Positions 11,578 to 21,929 of a DNA stretch of 64,000 nucleotides are shown here, in pieces. Every line of letters starts with the position of its first letter. Positions within the stretch are counted from its first letter, which is position 1. The translations under genes were made by a program, and so were the position numbers. Source of the DNA: Centrapalus pauciflorus (Eukaryota > Streptophyta > Magnoliopsida > Asterales > Asteraceae); NCBI GenBank assembly GCA_020465985.1, contig JAANYP010004250.1, forward strand, positions 181,263 through 245,262, in the 5' to 3' direction. The notes below the pieces were generated by a model. It was not told the origin of the DNA and made no database searches. It saw only the letters and a program-made list of their open reading frames with translations.

Positions 11578-13060
11578 TATAAACACGTCATATTTTTTTA
11601 ATTAGGCATATAGATACGTATGTATAAGGTGTAATTTGTATTATATTCATAATAACAACTAAAAATATTAGATGATGAGAAATGTGATAAATATTGAATA
11701 ATGATAAATGTTAGATAGAGTTAATGATTTATTAATATTTATAGGTTATAAAAATAATAAATCATATTTATCATTTATTTTATATTTGTCTTTATCTTAA
11801 ATTTTATATTTATATTTATATTTATATTTATATTTATATTTATATTTATATTTGTATTTGTATTTGTATTTATTATTTTATTTTATATTTGTATTTATCT
11901 TGTCAAATGTAATAAATATTGAATAATGATAAATGTTAGATAGAGTTAATGATTTATAAGTTTTAAAAATTATAAATTGTATTTATCTTTTACTTTATAT
12001 TTACAACATTATTATTTTTAAGAAAAGATAAATACAATTAGTTTTTTAAATATTTATAAACATAAATAAATGCAACATTATTATTTTTAAAGATAAATAC
12101 AACATTATTATTTTTAATATAAAAAAATAAAAGATAAATACAATTAGTTTTTTCAAATATCTATAAACATAAATGCATCATCATTATTTTTAATATAAAT
12201 ATAATTAAGTTTTCTATTATCCATAAATTTCACCAAAAAATATAAATATAACATTATTATTTTTAATATAAAATAAACCCAATGTCAATTAAATTCATAT
12301 ATAGTATCATAAGTCACTATAGGGTTTACGCGCACCACCGAACTATTGCATATTTAATTATTGGATGATTAAATTGATTGATAAGTAGAGTGACCAATTT
12401 GTAGTATTTGATGTTACGAATGGATAATTATTTTGTAGGATAATTATAAAAATATTGTTAGATGATATTTACAAATCTGATTGTAGATAAATGCACAGGA
12501 TTATCCTTATATGAAAATATGCATAGTATTGATATTAATTTAGTTAATTAATTATTAGTATTTTTCTATAATAACCTACAACTAAATAGATAAGAATGAG
12601 ATGGTTATAAATAGGGGTAAAGTGTTAAACCGTACTATATGAATATTGAAGAAAATCCCCCCCAAAAAAAAAAAAAAAAAAAATTCATCGTCTATTACGT
12701 GGATAAATTTTAATAAATAATTGGTTATTTAAAATTTATGTAAACATACAAATAAAACATATAAATATTAAATATGATTAAAAATACAATAATAGTATTG
12801 TTATTTGTCATGTATCTAAAAGTTACTTTTTAAGAATTTTTAAAGTATATAACTTCAAGTTTCAATTTTACAAAAATATGATTTTAATAAAATTGTATTA
12901 TGTTTGCTTTTTTACTTATTCAATCTTGTTTGTATAATATTTATTTTAATAAATTTATAAACACGTCATATTTTTTTAATTAGGCATATAGATACGTATG
13001 TATAAGGTGTAATTTGTATCATATTCATAATAACAACTAAAAATATTAGATGATGAGAAA
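11578..13060. repeat. 105-bp direct repeat pair bracketing 1.27 kb of AT-rich DNA
   Basis: Positions 11578-11682 recur at 12956-13060 with about one difference. Between them is AT-rich sequence: a TATATT/TATTTA hexanucleotide run (about 11806-11870), another short tandem duplication (about 11690-11750 versus 11905-11960), and an A-run near 12664. No gene is seen. The long, almost perfect direct repeat suggests a recent duplication or replication-slippage event inside the Helitron. Confidence 0.8.
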
Positions 13061-13074
13061 AACCAATTATTTAT

Positions 13075-14677
13075 TGTAACATCCCGATTTTGAGATAGGT
13101 ACGTGGAATTAATTCATTGGATTAATTATTTAATTTGGGACCCGGGGATATAAAATTTGTATTTTGGGTATCGGGATCGGATATTGGGTGTCGGACCGGG
13201 TTAAACCGAAAACGTATATATGTGTCACCTTCTTGGGAGCTTGCTTTCATTCTTTATCTCCAAAATCAGAACTAAAGTGTGTTTGTGTGTGTGTGAATTG
13301 TCTCCAGCAGCTTCAGTCAGAGATTAAAGCTTTAGATTTGTGAATCAAGCCTCCAAATTCAGCCTCAACTTCTTCTTTGAGATTGGAATTATAATTGAGG
13401 TAAATATTAGCTTAAATTCGTAGGTTAATTGTTGTTGATTGTTGATAAGTAGTTGAATTGAGTTTAGATATGTTGCTGAGTAAATTCGAGTTGTAATTTT
13501 GATAAGAATCAGGTTGGAATCGAGTTTGGGGTGAATTCCCTGGTCTGTTAAGAAACAGAGCATTTCTGGTTCTGTTCGTCCGTGAGCGCGACCGCGATCC
13601 CCTGATCGCGGGCCGCGATGTTCTTGAGTTAAGACGGTTGGCGTCCGAGCTCGGGCCGCGATGTGAGCGCGGCCGAGAATGAGGCCATCGCGACCGCGAC
13701 CGCGATAGGGTCAGTGCGGCTGAGGGTTCAGGTCGGGTTTTCGGGTTATGTGAGTCTTGTGTTCGAGTCTTTGGGGTCTTGTGAGTTGTTGGGAATTGTG
13801 TATAGGGTTGTTGGGCTGAGATTGTGATATTGAGATTGTGTTATTGTGCTTTCAGGGTCTCGTGTTGACAGGGTAGGGAAAGGGCAGGGAACCGAGACTT
13901 AGTTTATCTAGCTGAGCAGGTGAGTTTGCATGTTTTTGTTGAGATACTTGTATGATTATTTTACTGATACTTGCATGATCTTTTATCGAGTTTTTCTTAT
14001 GAGATATTATGAGTTTTCTTACGAGTTTTTATTGAGATACTATCATGCATGTATTACTGAGCTATTGTGAACTGTGTTTTAAATATGAGATTTGGGACAC
14101 TTGAGCTGTTGAGATACTAAACCGTACGGCTGGGCAGGGGTTGGGTCGCTCCCAATTCCCTTTTGAGTTCCTGACGACTGCTTTGTGCGGTCTAGGGATT
14201 TGGGTACGTGGATTTATCCACACGAGTTGAGTACCTGTCGAGCTATCTTGTGGGATCTCATATACTTGTTCAGTAGAGAACGCTGAACGTTTTATTATCG
14301 AGTTATTTATTTATTGAGCTTTATAATCGTACACTAACCCTTGCATTCTCACCAGCTTTAGCTGACCTGTTTGCGTTGTCGTGTGTATCCCAAGTGATCG
14401 GACTGCTAGTAGGCCTGCTGCACCAAAGTAGGTTTACATTTTTTGTGATCGAGGAGTTAGCTACCCGTGTAGAGGTAGTTATATTTTGTGGATTGATATA
14501 TATATACTTCGGATAGGTTGTATTATATTCAGAGATTTCCGTGACTGTTATTATGTAGTTAATGTTTTAAAATTATCGGGTTTTCATGTTTGTATCTTGG
14601 GAATAGCGTAGGGTTTATTATATTATTGTCACGGATGATGTGTTATTTACGTGGCATTTTAGTTTGAGGGTGTTACA
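13075..14677 (+). mobile_element. solo LTR of a Ty3/Gypsy-type retrotransposon, 1603 bp
   Basis: Starts TGTAACATCCC and ends GGGTGTTACA. The flanking 5-bp TSD TTTAT is perfect (13070-13074 and 14678-14682). U3 carries GGGTATCGGG at about 13167 and a TATATATG TATA box near 13217. A leader follows, with an unusually CG-rich block (about 13577-13725) full of GCGACCGCGATC-like words. No internal domain is left, so this is the product of LTR-LTR recombination. It resembles in layout, but not closely in sequence, the LTRs at 50-57 kb. Confidence 0.92.
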
Positions 14678-14682
14678 TTTAT

Positions 14683-15709
14683 TAAAAATTATTAATGTAA
14701 ATTCACATACATTTTATTTAACCAATTGTTTATAAAAAATTATTCACGTAATATGTGGGTTCATACAGAATCTTTGCATGTGTTTATAATCTGAAGATAA
14801 CTTTGTAATACTTCCTGAACTTTGAATGAATCAACTAAATTAAAATAAACTAAAACTTAATAAATATAGAACTTTTGTTTATTATTTTTATATATGTTCA
14901 ATCAAATGGTTAGTATTTGAATAAATAAAATTAATTATATACATTGAGAAATAATTAAAATTAATCAATTTTTAATTTTTAATCATATATAAATAAATAT
15001 GATTTTTACCTAAAACTCTAACATAAAAAAATATTGAAGATAAAACCCTTTTAGAGAATAAGGGGAAACATTATCATACTGTGTTCAACATAATAAGCCA
15101 TGTATCGGTTGGTGGGTTGACAAGTATTTCAAAGATTGTCTCTGCAATGTGAATGACGAAATTTCTTTTGGATTGGGGATCGTAATTAAGAGGTTATTGT
15201 ATAACAACAATTACAACAAAAAACAACATATCTGTTCATCGATCAAAATCATCTCAATTGCATCCCGATGCTTCCATAGACGAAGGATGCGAACCTTGAT
15301 TGTATAACAATTGTTCAAAAGAGTAAGATCATTGATAAAAGATATATGTGAATCCATTATAGTGAAATCAGATTAGATGAGAGATACGACCTAAAGAATA
15401 TGACATGTGATACCTGTATATATAATGTCGATTTATGAATATGAAATCAGAATGGGTATTTAGAGTTGTAGTAGGATTGAAACTGTGGGTATTTAGAGTT
15501 GTAGTAGGATTGAAACTGTCTGGGAGCAAATAAGGGGGAAGCTTGATTTTGGGAGCAGATAACTAAGGTTGTTGCTTGCTGCTTGATTTTAGAAGCAGAT
15601 AGACATGGACCGCCTACGTGGACCAAATGCTGACATGGACCGCCTATGTGGACATAACCAGAGATCGCCATGTGGGCATTTAGTGTTCTCTTTTAATAGT
15701 ATAGATAGA
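14683..15709 (-). other. 5' non-coding region of the Helitron
   Basis: No gene recognised. It contains a 37-bp unit repeated in tandem twice (about 15450-15520) and a GACATGGACCGCCTA unit repeated at about 15602 and 15631. The Helitron 5' subterminal block and terminus follow (15670-15709). The minus-strand frame at 15447-15671 covers these repeats and looks fortuitous. Confidence 0.5.
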
Positions 15710-16700
15710 TATTATTGATGTTAAGATAAAAATGTCTACGAGGTGTTCGATAAAATGTTCAAATGAACGGTTTAGAATTTTTAAAGGTGTTCAATAAAAT
15801 AACTAATAGACTATTTGGAAGCCAACTAACAATACTAGTTTTAATCTGTTCTTCGTAATTTTATTGGATATGAAGGTAATCTGTATAATAAAACACATAC
15901 TAGTAACACGTTGAAGGAATGGTTTTTGGAACTTTGATCAAGGCAACTTTAATATTACTGTAGGAAATAGACCTTAACTCAATTGGTGGAATTCATCACA
16001 TCTATAAATACATGTTTGTGATGTTTATACGATAGTTACTAGGATCATTAGATACCCTACGATCATTGTTTCAGATCATGTATTCCAAAATTTGGTACAG
16101 AAGTGTTCCAACCGCTAATGATATTTGGACGATCCCAATCAATTACGATTTCGATCCTAGCATTTACTAGAACACAATTTCAATTGATGGAATCCCACTT
16201 TCCTGAAATTTTTAGAACACGATTTCAATTGAAAGTGACGAATTGGGTCGGAACTTGAAACGACCATATCTATTTGTCCCAATTGAACTTGGAAACCCAA
16301 TAGACGATTCAATTTCAATCCAATTCATTGCTGTCAATTTCCTGCAATCTGCTCCCTATTTAAACTGATCCCTTGCTCCATACTCTGTATTTAACTTTTC
16401 AAATATTAATGAAACATCGATCTTTAGGTATTTACTATTTAGTATTTACTTTCATTAATTATATTATTATATATTTTAGAAACATGTAAATTTCAAATTA
16501 CATGTACGTGTTGAGTTTTAAATATTTATTATGCATCTTTTTAAGACTTCTGCAGTTCTGCTGATGTTTTTTAGATACATTTGCTGCAAGTTTTATGGAA
16601 GTGTAAGTATTTAAATAAGTTGCAAAGTCAGCTAATTTTCTTATGATTGTTAATACTTTAACATAATGTGCACCATGAGCTACTTCCCATCTTATATTAT

Positions 16701-16775
16701 AGATCCATAAGCTCTATTGGCAAGAGCGTCCATATATGGGAGGATGGTGGTTGTGGTTCGATTCCACCTGGATCT
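16701..16775 (+). other. tRNA-like sequence (pseudogene or SINE head)
   Basis: The 7-bp acceptor stem is perfect (AGATCCA with TGGATCT). A D-arm GCTC...GAGC is present, as is a T-arm with TTCGATT loop and GTGG/CCAC stem. A T-run just downstream could terminate Pol III. The anticodon arm is irregular, and the T-arm region has a GTGGTT duplication, so a functional tRNA is unlikely. It is paired with an inverted relative at 16992-17059. Confidence 0.5.
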
Positions 16776-16991
16776 CTTTTTTAATACTTTGTTGATGCCC
16801 TGAATTATGTCAAATGATGTTCTTTTTAATAGGATTTCATGGCATTAAACAATAGGGTCGATGTAAAATTCCTCTTATATAACTTGTGTAATGGTTTTTA
16901 CAATACCTTGGAAATGCTTTAGTACTTGGAATTTTTCGTGGTTTGCTCAAAACTTGTTACAAATATCTTATCTACAAAGTTTAAACTATAA

Positions 16992-17059
16992 AAATCCAGG
17001 TGGAATTGAACCACCATCTTCCCATAAATGGGTGCTTTTACCACTTGAGCTATGGATCT
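16992..17059 (-). other. tRNA-like sequence, inverted partner
   Basis: On the minus strand it has an acceptor AGATCCA/TGGATTT (one G-U), a perfect 5-bp T-stem GGTGG/CCACC with TTCAATT loop, and a weak D-arm. It is 68 nt because it lacks the duplication of the plus copy. The anticodon loop is not canonical. The two copies face each other 216 nt apart and could fold into a large hairpin. Confidence 0.5.
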
Positions 17060-17984
17060 ATTTGCATATCAAGAAGCCACACTATATTACAACATTTTGT
17101 TAGTCATTAACCCCTTTAATTTCACAACTGAAATGTTTGTAGAATTACAAATAATGTATAAAAAAACCTCTACCATGGAAGTGGTACCTAACATTTTCAT
17201 GCATTCCATTTCCATTTTCAAAATGTCCACCATCACAGCTTTCAAGACTCCTCTAATTTTTCCTTCTGCTGGTACTACATGGTTATCAGTGAGTAATGGT
17301 TACATTACATGCTGTCTAAAATTATGTAAATATGTCCAGAAACATATGGATAATAACTGAACCCTCAGTTTGTATGAGTGTGATTGAGGTAAAGTTCAAT
17401 TGATTGTAGAATTGATTTGGATGATGAAATATGACAGGCACATCCCATATACGCTCAACGTAAAATTAGCACATGAGTATCTTGGTTTGGTTTTGAGACA
17501 TGACCATAATCCTATACAGTACATTGATGCTTTAAAATGTTAGTCTCTTAATGGGAATTTATGAAGGCAAAACGCAGGTTCGTCACTATTTCTTGTGATT
17601 GGGTTTGACACTATTTCAATACCAAATATTTATTTACAAAGATCCACTTAGATGAATCTACTCCTGAAGTACTTCATTAATCGAATCAGACAGTTAATGA
17701 TGTTTAAAGAATTATAAATGGTAATTAAGTAACCTGAAAGCAGGTTTTATGAAATTCAAAAAAAAAATTCTTTGAAACATTACATCAAACATTTGGTATG
17801 CATATTGACAAACATTAATCATCAAATACAAACATCATTAACCCATTACCAAGAGAAACTCATGTTTGATGCAACTTTCATACAAATTACAGCTAGATTA
17901 ACATGATGAATTATTGAGGAATTGTAATACAGAGCACGCAAAGCAAATTAGAGAGTAGTACTAAGTCAAGTACGATGAAACTTA

Positions 17985-18334
17985 CTCATATTACACATGA
18001 GAATTTTTTATATGTAGCAGACGTATCAAGAATTGATCATACTATAAGGAGATGAAACATAAGAGAAATCGAGACATTAGGATAGCTCTTGCAGTGTAGA
18101 GATTGACTTCCTGGAGAAATCGTGAGATCTAGAAGTGGTTGAAGGGATTTCCTGAAGCATCGATGAAGAAGGCGAGGAGACCAGCTTGGAGTTCACTTCA
18201 GATGGGAGACGCTAGTGAGAGAGAGAGGCTTTTTGGTTTTAATTTATCAAAACGGTGTCGTATGCAGAGGTTCTACACCTAAGCTTAGATACTTGACAGC
18301 CACACAATCACTTTCCCCTTTTTGTAATTATCCC
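17985..18334. repeat. right inverted-repeat arm of the composite element
   Basis: Inverted copy of 6362-6740: the shared block running from CTTGCAGTG through the GA-rich stretch to TTTCCCC. It ends GTAATTATCC, then TTTTAAATT, which repeats the sequence left of 4538. It provides the main evidence that 4538-18334 is one insertion. Confidence 0.8.
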
Positions 18335-18343
18335 TTTTAAATT

Positions 18344-18467
18344 TGATAAAACTACTGCTTTATTAATCTCTAATAACTGTTATTAAGATTTTTTTATCAA
18401 TAATAATTTTATCTTATTAAAATCTTTTATTGTTATTAATTATTAAGTTTAAAATTCGGTTATTATA
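18344..18467 (-). repeat. displaced end of LTR copy 1
   Basis: AT-rich segment that aligns with the last 130 bp of the intact solo LTR (60590-60714), including the terminal AATTCGGTTATTATA. Joined to 3605-4537 it restores a continuous LTR end. In LTR orientation this is the start of U3. Confidence 0.6.
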
Positions 18468-19149
18468 GATCTCCTCACTGGCGTCATCGTACCCTCCCAC
18501 CGACGCCATCATCGCCTTCTCCTCCGACGCCATCGCCGCCGACGTTTTCTCTTCTGACGCCTCTTAGCCGACGAACACCATTTCAAGTATATTCTTTGAT
18601 TTTTATGCTATTTCAAATTTTGGTTTTGATTTGCTATTATAGATCTGTTTGATTATTTGTTCCACTTTTTTCGTTCGTGATCTGCTTGTATTTGATTATT
18701 ATACATTTTGGTTCTAGTGCTTTGCTTAAATTAGCATCATTTTCATGGAAATGTTGTTAGATCTTGAATCTTATTTGGTTGCTTTGATCCTTGACAACAA
18801 GTTTGATTTTTCTTGATTGCAAGTTCTATTTTCATGAAATGTTGATGGATTTTAATTTTATTGATTTGAATCTTATTTGGTTGTATTTGATTAATGGATG
18901 ATTTGATGTTATGTATCTGTATTAAAAAGTAATGGATGATTGTGTTAATTTTGATTTTTATTGTGTATTATACATCAAATTGAATTGTTAGTTATCGAAA
19001 TTTTCTAAAATTTCCATCTCACTTAAAAAAAAAAATGAGAACTTGTTTGGTTGACAACAATTTCATTAATTTTCATTTTACTTTTTGAAATACCACTTTT
19101 CATATTCTCTCTCTTACTTTTCTATTATTAATATATATATATATATATA
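18468..19149. other. intergenic, CT/CG-rich then AT-rich
   Basis: Positions 18475-18590 contain repeated GACGCCATC words in a CT-rich context, like a plant 5' leader, but no ORF of note. The remainder is AT-rich with a (TA) run at 19133-19152. No gene or element boundary is recognised. A promoter or leader for the downstream PORR gene cannot be excluded. Confidence 0.3.
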
Positions 19150-19975
19150 TATAATAAAAGAGAACATCAAATGCATACGTGTCAGTTCCACGTTAAACCA
19201 CAAAAGATAAATACAACTTTTTATTTTTAAAATAAAAGATAAATACAACTTAAAATAATAAACTTAGCAATTGTTTTATTTTGAATTTTTGTAGGTTAAT
19301 ACGTTTTAAGTTGACTATAACTTTCAAGTAAAATATATAAACATAACATTTTATTCGTTATGACATAAATATATTTTAATATTTATATGTTTAGGTTTAA
19401 TTATAATTTACAATAAACCTATCATTTTTTATTTGGTTTGACTTAAATGTTTTAATGTAACAAAATATTTGAATCAAAACAAATATGTTATTAAATTTAA
19501 ACCGAAATAATAATGTAACAAATATCTAAATCCAAATGAATTAAATCCTAACTTTATATATTTTCCTTAAAAGTGTATAATGAAATAAAAATATATTAAT
19601 ACAATGAAATAAATAGATGAGAACATACAAAATACAATAAACATATAAATATTATAATAATGAAATCTAATATAAATAAACACAATATAAACGTAATATA
19701 AATTAATTAATTAGGTAAAAGTATAACTTTAGTCGAATCATCATTTATTATTCAAAATTTAAAATTTAAAAACAAAAAACAAAATTCATGAAAAAAAGCC
19801 AAAATTGTTATTAATGAAAATGGTATAATTGTCATTTAGAAAAAAAATGAGAATGAGAGACCAATTCTGTAAGTAAACAATGCAAATAATGACTGTTTAT
19901 GCAAAATTGAAATCACAGGAACTGAATCCAAAGTTTTATGCATACCATAGGGATCATTTTTGTAATTTACTCTAT
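19150..19975. repeat. AT-rich repeat cluster
   Basis: Opens with AATAAAAGAGAACATC near 19155, a plus-strand Helitron 5'-like word. It then repeats 1785-1934 (at 19260-19410), and ends with a MULE right terminus, GTAATTTACTC (about 19965-19975), like that of 1935-3595. The matching left terminus is not identifiable, so the second MULE copy appears truncated. No gene. Confidence 0.5.
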
Positions 19976-20852
19976 TTAATTATTTAGGTTGCGTCCCTTT
20001 TCTTTTTCTCCCCCTTCTTTCTCAGACACAAACTGTGACAATTCGTCTCGTTCAACTAAACGGGTTGACGATCAAATTAATAAATTTTACATAATTTTAA
20101 ATTTTTTTAAAGAACAATTTGTTTAATGCACCATATTTTATAATTTTTTATTATTAGTAAAAGTAATTTTCTAGGTTTGTTTTTTTAGCACGATTGACCC
20201 GCGATTTGACCCTAACAAAAACACACGCACACAATTCTCACTCTCTCACTCTCACCTCGCTCTCTCCCTGCTCACTCTCCGTCCGGCGACCCACCGCCGC
20301 CGTCGCTCTCAACGCCGGCAAACACCACACCCCCAGCTCCCTACTCTCCACTGCCCCACACGCTCTGTCTCGCTCAGTCTCCCTCTCTCGTTATCGCAGA
20401 CAACAACGGCAGCGGCCTAAACCTTAGCGCCGCCGCCGCCCCGAAACACCATCACCGCCATCACTCTCCTCACTGCTTCGCCTCCCTCGTCGCTCACCTC
20501 ACTGCTTCGCCTCCCTCTTCGCTCACCTCACCCACACCTCTCTCCATCTCGGCTACCATAACCACCGCTGGCCAGGGCCATTGCGGCCGCCCCTGGTGCA
20601 GCGCCGCCGTTCACAAACTCACAACCATCACCACTGCTCAAACCTTAGCATCAGGTACTATATCTCTATTTTTAATATCAATAACTAGATCGTTAATTTC
20701 TCATGTTGTTTTCTGATTTCACAATCACAACAACATTACAATAACTAAATAACAAAAACGTGAATTATAGAATGGTTTTGCTAACTGGATCTGCAGAAAA
20801 CGTGGAAAGAGCAACTGCTTGATTTGCTACTGATTTCACGAACGGTACTTGG
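19976..20852 (-). repeat. degraded LTR copy 2 with CT-rich module
   Basis: Closely matches 3640-4320 and, more distantly, 59780-60420: the opening TTTAATTATTTAGGTTGC, the CT-rich block (about 20230-20560, with an extra 30-bp tandem unit near 20490), the GGCCATTGCGGCCGCCCCTG block (about 20576), and a CAG/GTA donor-like site at 20654/20655. It ends 1.1 kb upstream of the PORR start codon. Confidence 0.6.
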
Positions 20853-21929
20853 CTAGTATTTCTTTCTCTCTCTTGCCTTTCTATCACCTATCTTATTTTT
20901 TATGTTATAATCACCTATGTTATTTTTCTTAAAACTACAACTTCATCGTCTAAACAAGTTTTCACTTTTCATAGAAACCTTGTTTTTTTTTCTAAAAACT
21001 ATAACTTGAAAATTGAAATTGAAAAATGACTAGTTTTCGTTAACTAAACGCAACTGTTTTGAGGATGAATTTAATATTTATATGTAAAATTAAAAAGATA
21101 ATATAATCAAATAGTTTAGAAAACAATAACATTGTTGAACTTTCTTATCAGATCTCAGGACCAGCTTTGATCAATCAGAATTGAAATCAGACACAGTTTA
21201 CCTCTAATTGCAATCAACCAACACATTCATACATGTAGAAGATAATTTGCTTCCTAGTTTAAATGAAACCATCTTTTTTTAATTAATTGTTATTTTCTTT
21301 TATTCATTGCACATTTTGTAGTGATACCGGTGAAGATTTCTAGATAAACCGGAACTAACAAAGATCTAAAAATACGTAGACAGTGGATAAGTGGAATGAT
21401 CTGTAGACTAATCTTCAGGTTCTGAATTTGAAAATGAATTGTTTATACAAAATGGTCTGCTTTGACTTAATTGCACTAATTACCCGCATCGTATGATTCA
21501 TGCATTTTTACCTATTGGTTAGTGGACATTCATTTGCAAGCAATAATTTCATTACAAAATGGCTTTTGCTGTTTTTAACATGTTCTGTTGTTTATTGCAA
21601 CATCTGGTGAAGCATATTTTACTGTTTATGAAGTGTTTTGTGGTCTGCTTTTTATTAGGTAATTAATTTATGCCTTCAACCACATAATTTTAACAACTGG
21701 ACCCGCACCTGGTTTTGTCAAACAATCTAAGTTATATTTGTGTTATTAAAACTCAATATTCCTCATCACAATGCATCCCAGACAATCTTAAAAACATGTT
21801 TTTTTTGTTGGATAAGGTTGAAGCTAGAGCATCGTGTGTCTCTCTCACAGAACTGTTGCTTGTAATTTGGTCGATGCAGTCAGGTATTGCTATGAACACT
21901 TGATCAACAGTCTTGTTCTTCCAATCTCA
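20853..21929 (+). promoter_or_regulatory. upstream region and probable 5' UTR of the PORR gene
   Basis: Unique-looking AT-rich sequence. A likely 3' splice site (GATCAACAG) stands at 21901-21909, 21 nt before the ATG, and another (CGATGCAG) near 21870. A spliced 5' UTR is therefore plausible. A donor could be the one in the LTR copy at 20654. No TATA box can be assigned with confidence. Confidence 0.35.

Larger units (their letters stand above)
6798..15709 (-). mobile_element. Helitron, 8.9 kb, with helicase remnant and RPA-like gene
   Basis: Read on the minus strand. The 5' end at about 15709 starts TCTATCTATACTATTAAAAG after an A, the canonical plant Helitron start. The 3' end is CTAG (6798-6801) followed by T, preceded by a GTGT-TAT-ACAC hairpin about 8 nt upstream. 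It carries a Pif1-family helicase remnant and an RPA1-like gene, the two gene types typical of plant Helitrons. No Rep (HUH) domain is visible, so it is probably not autonomous. It has been enlarged by a hAT MITE (8317-8640), a Helitron-like scrap (8861-9054) and a solo LTR (13075-14677). It sits inside the composite element. Confidence 0.75.
15710..17984. other. residual core of the composite element; no protein gene recognised
   Basis: Moderately AT-rich sequence between the Helitron and the right inverted-repeat arm. Apart from the two tRNA-like sequences at 16701-16775 and 16992-17059 I see no repeats, terminal structures or conserved motifs. Short ORFs (for example 17052-17360) lack recognisable motifs. 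It may hold remains of a captured host segment. Confidence 0.4.
4538..18334. mobile_element. 13.8-kb composite long-TIR (Mutator-like) element
   Basis: The outer ends are GGATAATTAC (4538-4547) and GTAATTATCC (18324-18333). They are flanked by TTTTAAATT on both sides (4529-4537; 18335-18343, with one extra C at 18334). Inside the ends, 6362-6740 and 17985-18320 form an inverted repeat of about 300 bp. The flanks are two halves of one LTR: left part 3605-4537, right part 18344-18467 ending in TTCGGTTATTATA, like the intact copy at 60700-60714. So a single insertion split that LTR. Most of the length is later insertions: a long-TIR element (to 6361) and a Helitron (6798-15709). Without these the core is about 3 kb and has no transposase that I recognise. 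An independent arrangement of two MULEs sharing ends cannot be excluded. Confidence 0.65.

Noticed and set aside
16701..17059. Two functional tRNA genes
   Set aside because: Anticodon arms do not fold normally and one T-arm carries a duplication, so I list them only as tRNA-like.
21834..21929. N-terminal extension of the PORR protein from an upstream in-frame ATG
   Set aside because: The added residues look like UTR, overlap splice-acceptor-like sites, and would bury the presequence-like N-terminus.
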